Assembly (NCBI RefSeq): GCF_002950945.1
Contig: NZ_CP012673.1
Location: 10,120,501 to 10,184,500 of the forward strand
Direction of reading: 5' to 3'
Length of the DNA stretch: 64,000 bases
Source of the DNA: Sorangium cellulosum
GTDB lineage: Bacteria; Myxococcota_A; Polyangia; Polyangiales; Polyangiaceae
Position 1 is the first letter of the stretch. Each line of letters starts with the position of its first letter. A program made the translations under genes and the position numbers. Below are positions 8,607-17,977 of the stretch, in pieces. Under the pieces are notes generated by a model. It was not told where the DNA came from and did no database searches. It saw only the letters and a list, made by a program, of their open reading frames with translations.

Positions 8607-9380
8607 TCACACCTCGGCCTGGGCGGCCTCGGGCTCGAGCCGGGCGACCTGGCGCTTGTCGGACATCTGGAGGATGCCCACCCAGGCGAGCACGCGGATG
8701 ACCTGATACGCGGGGTCGATCTCGAACCAGCGCACCGCGAAGTTCGGGCTCATCGAGTACTTGTGGTGGTTGTTCTGGAACAGCTCGCCGAGCGTCACGA
8801 CGTCGAGGACGAGCGTGTTGCGCGAGTCGTCGTCGCTGTTGAAGTTGCGGTAGCCGTACTTGTGGCCGCACCAGTTCACGATCGCGCCGTGCAGCGGCCC
8901 CATGGTCCAGTGGAGCGGGAGGAACAGGAACTGCCACCACGCCGTGGCGAAGACGGCGTAGAAGCCCACGTAGCCCGTGCCCCAGGCGAGGCGGCTGACC
9001 CACGAGTTGCCGATGCGGTCGAGCGTGGGCCACTCGGGGTAGCCGCCGAGGAAGCGCGGCTCCACCTGGGCCGTGCCCGCATAGATGTCGTCGTAGCGCT
9101 TCGCCGTGTCCCACATCATCGGCGCGACCCCCTTGTAGTACCGCGGCGAGTGCGGGTCCTTCGGCGTGTCGCTGTACGCGTGGTGCATGCGGTGCAAGAT
9201 CGCGTAGACCCACGGCACGAGGTACGAGGAGCCCTGCGTGAGGTACGTCAGGAAGTGAAAAATCCGCTCCCAACGCTTCGACATCGTGAACATCCGATGG
9301 GAGGCGTACCGGTGCAGGAAGAAGGTCTGGAAAAAGACCGAAAGCGTAGAGTGGGCGATGAGGACGATCGCGATCTCCAT
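8607..9380 (-). CDS. Membrane acyl-CoA/acyl-lipid desaturase
   Basis: The product is 257 residues from the ATG at 9380; longer upstream reading overlaps the divergent gene. It is a di-iron membrane desaturase with His boxes HRYASH and HRMHH and a third box QNNHH, and several hydrophobic segments. It would introduce a double bond (delta-9 type by overall resemblance) into membrane acyl chains. In the third box the usual first His (HNxHH) is Gln, a variant to check. Convergent with the FabV-like reductase gene, which is also lipid-related, but on a different transcript. Confidence 0.85.
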   Translation of the reverse strand: MEIAIVLIAHSTLSVFFQTFFLHRYASHRMFTMSKRWERIFHFLTYLTQGSSYLVPWVYAILHRMHHAYSDTPKDPHSPRYYKGVAPMMWDTAKRYDDIYAGTAQVEPRFLGGYPEWPTLDRIGNSWVSRLAWGTGYVGFYAVFATAWWQFLFLPLHWTMGPLHGAIVNWCGHKYGYRNFNSDDDSRNTLVLDVVTLGELFQNNHHKYSMSPNFAVRWFEIDPAYQVIRVLAWVGILQMSDKRQVARLEPEAAQAEV

Positions 9381-9503
9381 GGTTCGCTTGTAACCGAGCA
9401 CCCCCCGGAGGCCGGTCAGCTCCCGGTCACGATTCCGTAAGGAGGCGCGGCACGAGGGGTTTTCCCGCTGGCGCGCAGGTCCTGTGCTCGCCTGCGCCGG
9501 TCC

Positions 9504-10292
9504 GTGGTAACGGCCGGGGCCGTGAAGGCCGTGATCATCGGGGCGGGCCGGGGCAGCCGGCTGCGTCACCTGACCGAAGAGCTGCCGAAGACGCTGGTCC
9601 CCATCCTCGGCCGTCCGATGCTCGACGGCATCCTCGACGCGCTCGCGGCGGGCGGCTTCAAGCGCTCCGACGTGGTGTTCATCTGCGGCTACAAGGCCGA
9701 CGTGATCCGCGCGGCCTACCCGGATCTGACGTACGTCGAGAACCGCGGCTGGGAGCAGAACAACATCCTGCTCTCGCTCCTCTGCGCGCGCGAGCACCTC
9801 GAGGGCGGCTTCGTCTCGACGTACGCCGACATCGTCTACCGCCCCGAGATCGTCGCCGATCTGGTGCGCTCGCCGCACGACATCGCGCTCGCCTGCGACA
9901 CGGACTGGCGCCGCCGGTACGTGAACCGCTCGCAGCACCCCGAGACCGACGCCGAGAAGCTCCGCGCCGAGGGCGATCGCGTCGTCGAGCTCTCGCGCCG
10001 CATCCCGTCGGAGGCGGCGACGGGCGAGTTCATCGGCGTGATGAAGCTCTCCTCCAGCGGCGCCGGGCGGTTCCTGTCCGCCTTCGACGCCGCCCGCGCC
10101 GCCTTCGAAGGCCGCCCGGAGTTCCGCGAGGGCCGCTCGTTCCAGCGCGCCTACCTCATCGATCTGCTCCAGCACATGATCGAGTCCGGCGCCCTCCTCC
10201 ACAAGGTCGACACCCACGGCGGCTACATGGAGATCGACACCCTGGAAGACGCGTCTCTGGCCGAGGCCTGGTGGCGCGGCGCGCCCGGGTGA
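9504..10292 (+). CDS. Sugar-phosphate nucleotidyltransferase family protein
   Basis: The N-terminal signature VIIGAGRGSRLRHLTEELPKTLVPI is that of NTP-transferase (GT-A-like) enzymes that activate sugar or choline phosphates: a Gly/Arg-rich nucleotide loop followed by the conserved Lys. A DI metal-ligand region (STYADIVY) follows. At 262 residues it has only the catalytic domain. GTG at 9504 is one possible start; GTG at 9522, directly before KAVIIGAG, is equally good. The specific sugar cannot be read from sequence. Confidence 0.8.
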   Translation: MVTAGAVKAVIIGAGRGSRLRHLTEELPKTLVPILGRPMLDGILDALAAGGFKRSDVVFICGYKADVIRAAYPDLTYVENRGWEQNNILLSLLCAREHLEGGFVSTYADIVYRPEIVADLVRSPHDIALACDTDWRRRYVNRSQHPETDAEKLRAEGDRVVELSRRIPSEAATGEFIGVMKLSSSGAGRFLSAFDAARAAFEGRPEFREGRSFQRAYLIDLLQHMIESGALLHKVDTHGGYMEIDTLEDASLAEAWWRGAPG

Positions 10293-10304
10293 CGCCCGCG
10301 CCGG

Positions 10305-11297
10305 CTACACGACGTCCGTGAACGACGACCCCTGAGCGAGCAGCCCGGGCAGCCCTCCCGTGTGCAGGAACAGCACCCGCTTGCCCGAGAGCTCCCCGCG
10401 CTCGGCCATGTCCCAGAGCCCCGAGAACGCCTTGCCCGTGTACACCGGATCCAGGATGAGGCCCGAGAGCCGCGCGACCTGGATCAACCGGCTCCGCTGC
10501 TCCGGCGTGGACACCGCGTAGGCCGGCCCCTTGGCCGTGTCGTCGATGACGAGGTGGGCCGGCGCGCCGAGGCCGGGCTCGAGCGCGCGCGCCTCCTCCA
10601 TGATCTGCAGCGCGATGCGCGCGAACGTCGCCCGGTCCTCGCACACCGCCATCGCGCGCACCTCGCCGGCCACGTCGTAGCGGGCGGCGCCGAGCGCCGC
10701 GCCCGCCGCGGTGCCGCCCGAGCCGCACGCGTGCACGATGACGTCGAACGGCTTGCCCCCCGCGAGGCCGACGTCGAGCTGCTTGCGGATCTCCTCCATC
10801 GCGCGCACGTAGCCGAGCGCGCCGAGGCCGTTCGAGCCGCCCTCGGGGATCACGTACGGCCGCCCGCCCGCGGCGCGGATCTCGGCGGCGGCCTCCGCCA
10901 TCACGGCGTCGCGGCCCTTGTAGGCCTCGGGCGAGATCAGCCGGATCTCCGCGCCGGCGAGCCGGTCGAGCAGCACGTTGCCCGCGAGCGTCGCGCCCGC
11001 CGCGACGTCGGCGGCGCGCAGGAACAGCACCGCGCGCATCCCGAGCGACGCGCCGAGCAGCGCGGTCGCGCGCGCGTGGTTCGACTGCAGGCCGCCGCAG
11101 GTGATCACGCAGTCGGCGCCCTCCTCGCGCGCGGCCGCGAGCAGGTACTCGAGCTTGCGGATCTTGTTGCCGGCCTCCGCGCCGCCCGTCATGTCGTCGC
11201 GCTTCACGTAGAGGTCGACGCCGAGCGCCTCGGCGAGCCGGCGCGGGCGCTGGATCGGGGTCGGGAGGTGGCCCAGCGCGAGTCGTTTGCGCATCAT
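10305..11297 (-). CDS. PLP-dependent D-cysteine desulfhydrase / ACC deaminase family
   Basis: The 330-residue protein is a fold-type II PLP enzyme. AGNKIRKLEY contains the Schiff-base Lys, and TCGGLQSNHARATA and the Gly-rich phosphate loop ACGSGGTAAG match the family. Overall it reads as DcyD-like (D-cysteine to pyruvate, H2S and ammonia) rather than true ACC deaminase, but the two cannot be separated safely without alignment. It lies 73 bases downstream of the biotinyl carrier gene on the same strand and may share its transcript. Confidence 0.82.
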   Translation of the reverse strand: MMRKRLALGHLPTPIQRPRRLAEALGVDLYVKRDDMTGGAEAGNKIRKLEYLLAAAREEGADCVITCGGLQSNHARATALLGASLGMRAVLFLRAADVAAGATLAGNVLLDRLAGAEIRLISPEAYKGRDAVMAEAAAEIRAAGGRPYVIPEGGSNGLGALGYVRAMEEIRKQLDVGLAGGKPFDVIVHACGSGGTAAGAALGAARYDVAGEVRAMAVCEDRATFARIALQIMEEARALEPGLGAPAHLVIDDTAKGPAYAVSTPEQRSRLIQVARLSGLILDPVYTGKAFSGLWDMAERGELSGKRVLFLHTGGLPGLLAQGSSFTDVV

Positions 11298-11370
11298 GTT
11301 CTCCGTCCTCGAAAGGTTTCGACGGATCCCGGCAGGTCCCGGCGAGCAAGCGCGCCCGCGGCCGGCCCCG

Positions 11371-11874
11371 TCACCCGACCTCGACGAGCCGCGCGCCGCT
11401 CTCGACCGTGGCGCCCGGCGTCACGTAGATCTTCTTCACCACGCCGCTGCGGGCCGCGCCGAGCTCGTTCTCCATCTTCATCGCCTCGACGACCACGAGC
11501 GGCGCGCCGGCCGCGACCTCGTCGCCCTCGCGGACGAGCACCTTCAGCACCCGGCCCGGCATCGGCGACGTCACGAGCCCCTCGCCCATGGCCGGCCCGG
11601 CCTGCGCGGCGCTGCGCAGGGCCCGCGCCCGCTCGCTCTCGACCCGCGCGCCGAAGCGCCGGCCGTTCGCGGCGACGCCGACGTCGGGCGGCGCGCCGTC
11701 CAGCCAGAGATCCACGCCGCGGCCGTCGAGGCGGAGGTGCGTCGAGGCGCCCTGCCCGATGGCGTCGGCCAGCATCGTGCGCCCCTCGACCGAGACCTGC
11801 ACCTGGCCGTCCGGCAGGTGCGCAACGTCGACGGGGATCTCTCGGCCGGAAGGGAGGGTGACGTGGTAGCGCAT
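11371..11874 (-). CDS. Biotin carboxyl carrier protein / acyl-CoA carboxylase biotinyl subunit
   Basis: The 167-residue protein ends in a biotinyl-lipoyl domain with the canonical biotinylation motif VVEAMKMENEL and the flanking SPMPGRVLKVLV. It is a free-standing carrier, as in acetyl-/propionyl-CoA carboxylases whose biotin carboxylase and carboxyltransferase subunits are encoded elsewhere; no partner gene is in the window. The N-terminal 80 residues look like the linker/beta-rich domain seen in propionyl-CoA carboxylase-type carriers. Confidence 0.88.
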   Translation of the reverse strand: MRYHVTLPSGREIPVDVAHLPDGQVQVSVEGRTMLADAIGQGASTHLRLDGRGVDLWLDGAPPDVGVAANGRRFGARVESERARALRSAAQAGPAMGEGLVTSPMPGRVLKVLVREGDEVAAGAPLVVVEAMKMENELGAARSGVVKKIYVTPGATVESGARLVEVG

Positions 11875-12057
11875 CTCGTCTTCTTCGTTTCGTTTCGCCT
11901 CGTGTCGTCCGATCTCCGCCGGGCGGCGCGCCGGACGCCCGATCTCCGGCGCGACGTCGCAGCCGCCCCTCTAGCATCCTGCGCGGTCCTCGTCTGCTGT
12001 GTCGCGCGCGAGCTCGGCCGTGGCGGCGCGCGGCGGCGGCGGGAGGCCGCGGCCGGC

Positions 12058-13896
12058 TCAGTGGATCAGGCCCAGCTTGAGGGTGAGCAGGAACTGATCC
12101 GGGAGCGCGGTCCCCGCGGCGTCGTTGAACGCGCCGCCGGGGAAGAAGGCGCCGGCCTCGGTGCCGAGCTGGATGGTGAGGAGCCGGCCCATCGCGATGC
12201 GCGCGTCGACGCCGAGGTCGAGCTCGACGCCGAGGTCGCGGCGGCGCCTGTCGCCGCCGTCGTAGTTGGCGAGGTCGCCGTCGTCGTCGGCGCGGTACGG
12301 GTCGATGGGATCGGCGGTCGCGTGCGCGATGACGGCGCCCGCCTTGAGGTCGAGCCAGCGCGCGGGGCGCACGACGAGGCGCGGGTTCACGTAGGCGGCG
12401 CCGAAGACGCCTCCCTTGGAGGGCAGCGCCCGGAGGCCCGGCGCCGGGACCTCGCCCGAGCGCTCGTTCTCGGTGAGGGTGGCGGCGCGCGCCGTCTTCC
12501 AGGCGAGCACCTCGTCGAACAGGAGGAGCCCGACGTTGTGGCTCGGGTCGAAGGTGAACCGCCGCGCCACGCCGTCTCCGGGGTCGTCGTCGCCCGAGGC
12601 GTAGCCGACCTCGAGCTCCGTGACGACGCGCCCCCACCGGTCCGCGGGCCGCGCCCCGCGGACGGCGACGTGCACCGCCCCGAGCGTGGCCGCGCCGCCG
12701 ACCGAGCGCACCGTCGCGGGCCCGCGCCCGCCCCTGGGAACGGTGGGCAGCGCCGCGTCGCTCGGGGCGAAGGTCGTCGCGCCGAGGACCGCCGCGGCCT
12801 CGATCTCGCCGTAGACGTGGGCGCCGCCCCCCGGCACCGGCGCGTCGAACCTGCCCGCCACGTCGATCACCCCGGCCGTGAGCGCCTCGGTGAAGGGGAC
12901 GACGCCCGCCGGTGTGCGGCGCTCGCGCGTCTGTCGCCGCAGGGCGCCGTAGATCCCGACCTCGCCGCGCCGCGCGCGCCAGAGCGCCGACACGACCGCC
13001 TGGACGGCGAGATCGCCCGCGCCCGCGTCCTGCCCCTCGACGTCGTTTCCGAGCAGGTCGGCCGCGTTGTCCTCGAGCACGAGGTCACCCGCGACCGTCA
13101 GGACGAGCGGTCCGTCCCGGCCCATCGGCGTCGCGGCGAGCAGGGCGCGCTCCACCAGCGACCCGCGGGTGTAGTCCCCGAAGTGCGACGGGCGCTCGCC
13201 GTCGTTGGCGACGAGCCCCATCCCCCAGTGCGCGCCCTGCTGGCCGAGCCGGACGATCCCGATCGCGGTCGGCACCTCCAGGTAGAGGTAACGCGGGTGC
13301 ACCTCGGCCCACGACAGGGCGGCGCGCGCGTCGCGCACCTGGTCCACGTGCCGCGTGGTGTCCCCGGCGATGAGCCCCCGGACGAGGTCGAGCTGCGCCA
13401 CGACCGAGGCCTTGTCCTTGTAGTGGAAGCGCGACGTGAGGCGCAGCCAGTGGGCGATGAACTGGTGCTGCCCGAGCGTCGTCGCGCCCGGATCCGACGC
13501 GGGGGCCTCGAGCCGGAGCGCGGTCATCGCGCGGTAACGGAGCTGGTACTCGCCCTCCACCGAGAACGTCGCGCGTGTCGGATCGGGCGGGCGGGGCGGC
13601 GCGCGGCCCGCCTCGATCACGAACCGCCGCTCGAACTCGACGGCAGCGGCGGGCGCGGCGGGCACGGCGGGCACGGCGGGCGGCGCCGTCTGCTGCACGC
13701 CCGGGCTCGGGCTCGCGTCCGCGAAAGACGGCGCGCTCGCGCTTGGCTCGAACGGCGGCGCGCTCGCGCTCGGCTCGAACGGCGGCGCGCTCGCGCCTGC
13801 CTCCACGCCCGGGCCCTCGGCGGGCTGAGCAGCGCCCGGCGACGGGAGCGCGACAGCGAACGCAAGGGAGGCGAGAGGGGCGAGGAGGCGACGCAT
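12058..13896 (-). CDS. Predicted outer-membrane beta-barrel protein
   Basis: The start at 13896 (MRRLLAPLASLAFAVALP) gives a good signal peptide, cut near GAAQ, and a 612-residue protein. An Ala/Pro/Ser-rich segment with repeated EPSASAPPF units follows (residues 30-75), then a long beta-rich region with alternating polar and aromatic residues, suggesting a porin-like barrel. No specific family recognised. A longer upstream reading adds only Arg/Pro-rich shadow. It is divergent from hutH, with about 230 bases between them. Confidence 0.7.
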   Translation of the reverse strand: MRRLLAPLASLAFAVALPSPGAAQPAEGPGVEAGASAPPFEPSASAPPFEPSASAPSFADASPSPGVQQTAPPAVPAVPAAPAAAVEFERRFVIEAGRAPPRPPDPTRATFSVEGEYQLRYRAMTALRLEAPASDPGATTLGQHQFIAHWLRLTSRFHYKDKASVVAQLDLVRGLIAGDTTRHVDQVRDARAALSWAEVHPRYLYLEVPTAIGIVRLGQQGAHWGMGLVANDGERPSHFGDYTRGSLVERALLAATPMGRDGPLVLTVAGDLVLEDNAADLLGNDVEGQDAGAGDLAVQAVVSALWRARRGEVGIYGALRRQTRERRTPAGVVPFTEALTAGVIDVAGRFDAPVPGGGAHVYGEIEAAAVLGATTFAPSDAALPTVPRGGRGPATVRSVGGAATLGAVHVAVRGARPADRWGRVVTELEVGYASGDDDPGDGVARRFTFDPSHNVGLLLFDEVLAWKTARAATLTENERSGEVPAPGLRALPSKGGVFGAAYVNPRLVVRPARWLDLKAGAVIAHATADPIDPYRADDDGDLANYDGGDRRRRDLGVELDLGVDARIAMGRLLTIQLGTEAGAFFPGGAFNDAAGTALPDQFLLTLKLGLIH

Positions 13897-14126
13897 CGGA
13901 AGCAAGCGGAGGGAGCGTCGCCCGGCCGGGGACGCGCGCTGCGGAGGATAGGCGGATCGATCTCCGCAGGGCACAGGATTCCTCCCGTTGCTCCGCGCTT
14001 TCCAGCGAGCGCCGCCGGGACCTTGCTCCGCCCTTGGCGGGCGGTCGGGCGGCGCCGCCTTTGGCCAGCGGGCGTCCTTTTCTCTCGGCATCCGCCGCTC
14101 TAGCGTGCGCCCTCGTGACCCTCTCC

Positions 14127-15689
14127 ATGCAGCACAACGCCTCTGTTTCTCCTTTGCTCCTCGGCCGTCCCCTCTCGCTCGCGGATCTCGAGGACGTCGC
14201 GCGGCGCGGCCGTCCGGTGGCGATCTGCGCCGAGGCGCGCGCCCGCGCGGCGGCCTCGCGGGGCGCGATCGACGCGATCGCGGCGGCGGGGGACGCCGCG
14301 CCCGCGGTGTACGGGATCAACACCGGCTTCGGCGCGCTCGCCGAGACGCGCATCGCCGATCACGACATCCGGGCGCTCCAGCGGAACCTCGTGCGGAGCC
14401 ACGCCTGCGGGGTCGGCCCCGATCTGGGCGACGCCGAGGTGCGCGCCATGATCGTCCTGCGCGCGCAGGTGATCGCGCTGGGGCACTCGGGGGTGCGCAC
14501 GGAGGTGCTCGACCTGCTCGCGGCCCTGCTCGAGCGCGGCGTGTGCCCGCGGATCCCGGCGCAGGGCTCGGTCGGCGCGTCGGGCGATCTCGCGCCGCTC
14601 GCGCACCTCGCGCTCTCGCTGATCGGCGAGGGGGAGGCGCGCGTCGGGGGGCGGCTCCTGCCGAGCGCGGTGGCGCTCGCGGAGGCCGGCCTCGCCCCGA
14701 TCGAGCTCGCCGCGAAGGAGGGGCTCGCGCTGATCAACGGGACCCAGTACATGACCGCGCTCGGCGCGCTGGCGCTCCGCGACGCGGCCGCGCTCTGCAC
14801 GGTCGCCGACATCGCCGGCGCGGTGAGCCTCGAGGCGCTGATGGGCTCGAAGCGCCCCTTCGACGACCGGCTCATGCGCGTCCGCCCCCACCCGGGCCAG
14901 GCCGTCACGGCCGGCAACCTGCGCGCGCTGCTCGAGGGCAGCGAGATCATGCAGAGCCACGCCGACTGCCCGCGGGTGCAGGACGCCTACTCGCTCCGCT
15001 GCATGCCCCAGGTGCACGGCGCGACGCGCGACGCGGTCGTCTGGTCCGCCGAGGTGCTGACCCGGGAGGTCAACAGCGTCACCGACAACCCGACGGTGTT
15101 CCTCGGGGAAGGCGCCGCCGAGCTGATCTCCGGCGGCAACTTCCACGGGCAGCCGGTCGCGCTCGCCCTCGACCTCGCCGCGATCGCCGCGGCCGAGCTC
15201 GCGAACATCAGCGAGCGCCGGGTCGAGCAGCTGGTGAACCCCGCGCTCTCGACCGGCCTCACCCCGTTCCTCGCGCCGCGCAGCGGGCTGCACTCGGGGT
15301 TCATGATCGCCCAGGTCGCGAGCGCCTCGCTGGTCAGCGAGAACAAGGTGCTCTGCCACCCGGCGAGCGTCGACTCGATCCCCTCGAGCGCCGGCCGCGA
15401 GGACCACGTGAGCATGGGCAGCATCAGCGCCCGCAAGCTCGCGCAGGTGATCGAGAACGTCCGCAGCTCGCTGGCGATCGAGCTCATCACGGCCGCGCAG
15501 GGGGTGGACCAGCGGCGCCCGCTCCGCCCCAGCGCCGGCGTCGCCGCCGCCCACGCCGCCATCCGCCGCGCCGTCCCAGAGCTGCTCGAGGACCGCCCCC
15601 TCTACCGCGACATCGCCGCCGTCTCCGAGCTCATCCGGAGCGGGGCGTTGATCGCCGCGGTGGAGGAGGCGGTGGGTCCGCTCAACTGA
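14127..15689 (+). CDS. hutH: Histidine ammonia-lyase
   Basis: The enzyme converts L-histidine to urocanate and ammonia, the first step of histidine use. The MIO-forming Ala-Ser-Gly triad is in GSVGASGDLAPL; other landmarks are YGINTGFGAL, GTQYMTALGAL, VTDNPTVF and GNFHGQP. The product is 520 residues, close to the usual 500-510. ATG at 14127 is chosen; an in-frame GTG at 14115 is possible. No other hut genes are adjacent, so it may be used for another purpose (aminomutase-like enzymes share this fold), but the sequence reads as an ordinary HAL. Confidence 0.92.
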   Translation: MQHNASVSPLLLGRPLSLADLEDVARRGRPVAICAEARARAAASRGAIDAIAAAGDAAPAVYGINTGFGALAETRIADHDIRALQRNLVRSHACGVGPDLGDAEVRAMIVLRAQVIALGHSGVRTEVLDLLAALLERGVCPRIPAQGSVGASGDLAPLAHLALSLIGEGEARVGGRLLPSAVALAEAGLAPIELAAKEGLALINGTQYMTALGALALRDAAALCTVADIAGAVSLEALMGSKRPFDDRLMRVRPHPGQAVTAGNLRALLEGSEIMQSHADCPRVQDAYSLRCMPQVHGATRDAVVWSAEVLTREVNSVTDNPTVFLGEGAAELISGGNFHGQPVALALDLAAIAAAELANISERRVEQLVNPALSTGLTPFLAPRSGLHSGFMIAQVASASLVSENKVLCHPASVDSIPSSAGREDHVSMGSISARKLAQVIENVRSSLAIELITAAQGVDQRRPLRPSAGVAAAHAAIRRAVPELLEDRPLYRDIAAVSELIRSGALIAAVEEAVGPLN

Positions 15690-15796
15690 TTTTTTCTGTT
15701 GCTGGAGTTACATCCGAGACGATTCTTAGGAAATCTGATGCGCACCATCGGAATGCAAGTACTCCATCGGGCGGCGGTTTGCTGTACATTGGCGCA

Positions 15797-16144
15797 GTGC
15801 CCATTCCGGTCAGCGCCCCGCCTTTTCCATTCGACGCCGTGAGAGATCTGCTCGGGGTGGTCCGGGCGATCTATGCGGCGGCGAAGGACGGGGGGGCGTC
15901 GCGGGAGGACCTCGCGCGCATCGCGAAGGTGGGGAAGGAGCTGAGCCGGGCGCTGGATCTGGCCGGCGCCCCCCAGCAGGGGGCGTCGGGCCATGCGGCC
16001 GCGTGGAAGGTGACGGACAAGGTGATGCTCCAGGTGAACGACCTGGTCGATCCGCTCACCCCGGCGGCGCCGCTCCTGCTGGCCGCCCGGAGCCGCGTCA
16101 CGGGCAACCGGGTGATGACGCGCAGCAAGACCCCGGGGCGGTGA
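15797..16144 (+). CDS. Small hypothetical protein
   Basis: This 115-residue ORF starts at GTG 15797 (VPIPVSAPPFPF) and is mostly helical and charged, with a basic C-terminus. Its upstream region (15690-15796) is markedly AT-richer than the surroundings, which suits a promoter. No domain recognised; helical coiled structure suggests a small cytoplasmic protein. Confidence 0.6.
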   Translation: MPIPVSAPPFPFDAVRDLLGVVRAIYAAAKDGGASREDLARIAKVGKELSRALDLAGAPQQGASGHAAAWKVTDKVMLQVNDLVDPLTPAAPLLLAARSRVTGNRVMTRSKTPGR

Positions 16145-16176
16145 GCCGGGGGAGCGCGGCGGCAGCGGGGGGACTG

Positions 16177-16239
16177 GCGAGGGGCTGGGACGAGCGAGGG
16201 GCTGGGACGAGCGAGGGGCTGGGACGAGCGAGGGGCTGG
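16177..16239 (+). repeat. 17-bp tandem repeats, nearly four copies
   Basis: The unit GCGAGGGGCTGGGACGA is repeated perfectly at 16177, 16194 and 16211 with a partial fourth copy at 16228. It lies just after the stop of the small 16144 gene and is non-coding. Confidence 0.85.
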
Positions 16240-16407
16240 CCGGCGGCGCGGGCTGTCGGAGGAGCAGCGCCGATTCGGCTGGCAGGAGAAAAAACGGTCA
16301 GACGTGGAGCACGCCGAGGAACACCTCGCGTCTCGGACCGCCTGAGCGCGGGACGGAGCCCCGGGGAGTGCTGGGCCCACGGCGAACGCCGCGGGTTACC
16401 AGCGGCG

Positions 16408-16608
16408 TCACCGGCGACCGAAGAACCTGCGCCCCCGCGACCGGTCGGCGTCGCGGCGGATGCCCTGCATCACCACACGGATGAGCTCACGTGTGTAAGC
16501 GCGCCTGTCGTGGCGCTTGTGGTCGGGGAGCTTGATCCCCAGAGCGTGGGCGAGACGCTCTACATTCTCTACCTTGGCTTCGCGCAGACAGTCGATGTCC
16601 AGATCCAT
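16408..16608 (-). CDS. Small hypothetical protein
   Basis: A 66-residue ORF starting MDLDIDCLREAKVENVERLA, preceded by an AGGGGGA ribosome-binding site. It is helical and very basic at the C-terminus (RSRGRRFFGRR), which suggests nucleic-acid binding. The low-complexity upstream extension in the same frame is not supported. Unknown function. Confidence 0.55.
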   Translation of the reverse strand: MDLDIDCLREAKVENVERLAHALGIKLPDHKRHDRRAYTRELIRVVMQGIRRDADRSRGRRFFGRR

Positions 16609-17020
16609 GTAGTCGCGCTCCCCCTTACTCGAACCGATCCGGTTTGTCGAGACCCCAGCGGGACCGGAACGCGCGTTTTGCGGTCCGCTGTGAGACCGTG
16701 ACGGGCGCGAGGCGTCTCGGGCAAGCGGGGGTGGAGCAGGACGGAGGGGGCCTTGGGGAGCATGGCTGTGGCGACGGCCGGTGACGTCGGCGGCATCGCA
16801 GGGCGCCGGCGGCATCGCGGGACGTCGGCGGGCGCGGCGCGCGGCGCGCGGCCGGCGCGCGGCCGGCGCGCGGCCGTGCTCGAGGCGCACGCCCCCGACA
16901 TGGCAAGGGCACGGCACGGTCGAAATCCAACCCGGAGCCTCCCGGCAGCCGCTGGTTGAGCCTCAAGCCAACCCGGCGGCCAGATGATCGGCCACGCCGA
17001 TGCTGCCCGACGACTCCGCC
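16609..17020. other. Non-coding stretch upstream of tRNA 3' end
   Basis: About 410 bases with no convincing gene. It contains a short GC tandem repeat (GCGCGCGGCCG units around 16838-16875). The long minus-strand ORF that crosses it is only the integrase frame read through the tRNA. Confidence 0.5.
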
Positions 17021-17106
17021 TGGTAGCCCCGCCCGGACTCGAACCGGGACGCCCGTACGGGCCGCGGATTTTAAATCCACCGCGTCTGCCATTTCGCCAC
17101 GGGGCC
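17021..17106 (-). tRNA. tRNA-Leu(UAA)
   Basis: Read on the minus strand this is an 86-base class II tRNA: acceptor arms pair (first pair G-U), a 7-base anticodon loop TTTAAAA gives anticodon TAA at 17073-17071, a long variable arm follows, the T-loop is TTCGAGT, and CCA is encoded at 17023-17021. It is intact and is the insertion target of the integrative element on its right. Confidence 0.95.
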
Positions 17107-17111
17107 AAGTG
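17069..17111. other. Attachment site 1 (tRNA-Leu 5' half)
   Basis: The 43 bases from the anticodon loop to just beyond the tRNA 5' end (beginning TTTTAAATCCACC, ending GCCAAGTG) recur at 52096-52138 with one mismatch. Both copies are followed on the right by an integrase gene reading towards them. I infer this is the crossover region used by the tyrosine recombinase, the copy here restoring the tRNA. Confidence 0.8.
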
Positions 17112-17977
17112 ATTGATTTTGCTGGTAGTTTTCGTCGCGCCGTCTCGTCCTCACCCTTTTCTGTGACGTTTCCTGTGCCTCTTCCCGCCAGCTCGGGGAT
17201 CGCCTCGGCGAGGGAAGCTAGCTCGCCGAGGCCCAGCTCTGCAAACGTCCTGGCCGCCCGGCGACACCTCTGGATCATGATGGAGCTCCGGTACCCGGTC
17301 CGGTCGGCGACCCAGGTCTCGCTCCGGCCGTTCGCCAGCGCGACCGTGAGCGCCCAGGCGCGCGGGTCGTTCGCCTTGTTCTTCTCGAGGCGCAGCGCGC
17401 CGCGATCGAGGTCGACGTCCTGCACTTGGAGGCGCGCTGCCTCGCTGGTGCGCGGGCCCTCGCGGCTCAGGAAACCCCAGAGCACGCGCCAGCAGAGCGG
17501 GATCGCGGTGCACGCGAGAAGGCGCGCGTCCTCGTCGGGGTAGAGGCAGGCCTTCGCCTTCGTGGGGCCGAGCTTCGGGAGGAAGCCGCGGGGGAGCGGG
17601 TTCGTCGCGAGGAGACGGCAGGGGAAGACGGCCATCGCCATGAGCCGGTGCAGGAGCTGCGCGATGTGACGGCGCGAGGCGGGCGACATCGGCGGGAGCG
17701 CGCGCACGACGCGCTCCGCGTCGTCGAGCGTGAAGGACGCGACGGGGACGCGGCCGGCGATCGGGTAGATGTGACGGTCGAAGCGGTAGACGTCCTGCTC
17801 CACGCTGCGCTTTGGCTTGACGTGGTCGGCGACGAGCTCCTTGCGCTGCTCGGCCTGCTCCTCGGTCAGCTTCGGGTCGCGCGGGAAGCTCTCGCGGTCG
17901 TTGTCACCGACGAGGACGCGGACGTAGAGCCGGTCAGCGGCGTTGCGGAAGAGCGTTCCCGTGGGCCTGCGGGGCAT
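17112..17977 (-). pseudogene. Tyrosine recombinase (phage-type integrase), catalytically dead copy 1
   Basis: The N-terminus (MPRRPTGTLFRNAADRLYV) looks genuine. Compared with the copy at 52-53 kb, two internal segments are missing: the N-terminal linker/core-binding part between ELVAD and HVKPKRS, and about 80 residues between PRAWAL and TVALAN that should carry the HxxR box. The second His is Tyr (RTGYRS) and the nucleophile Tyr is Cys (IQRCRR against IQRYRR). It cannot be an active recombinase. There is no stop codon before the tRNA; the frame runs through tRNA-Leu to 16625. Confidence 0.85.

Noticed and set aside
16625..17106. C-terminal extension of integrase 1 through tRNA-Leu as protein
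   Set aside because: The reading is the tRNA itself and GC-rich flank; I treat it as open-frame readthrough, not as a designed protein domain at this locus.
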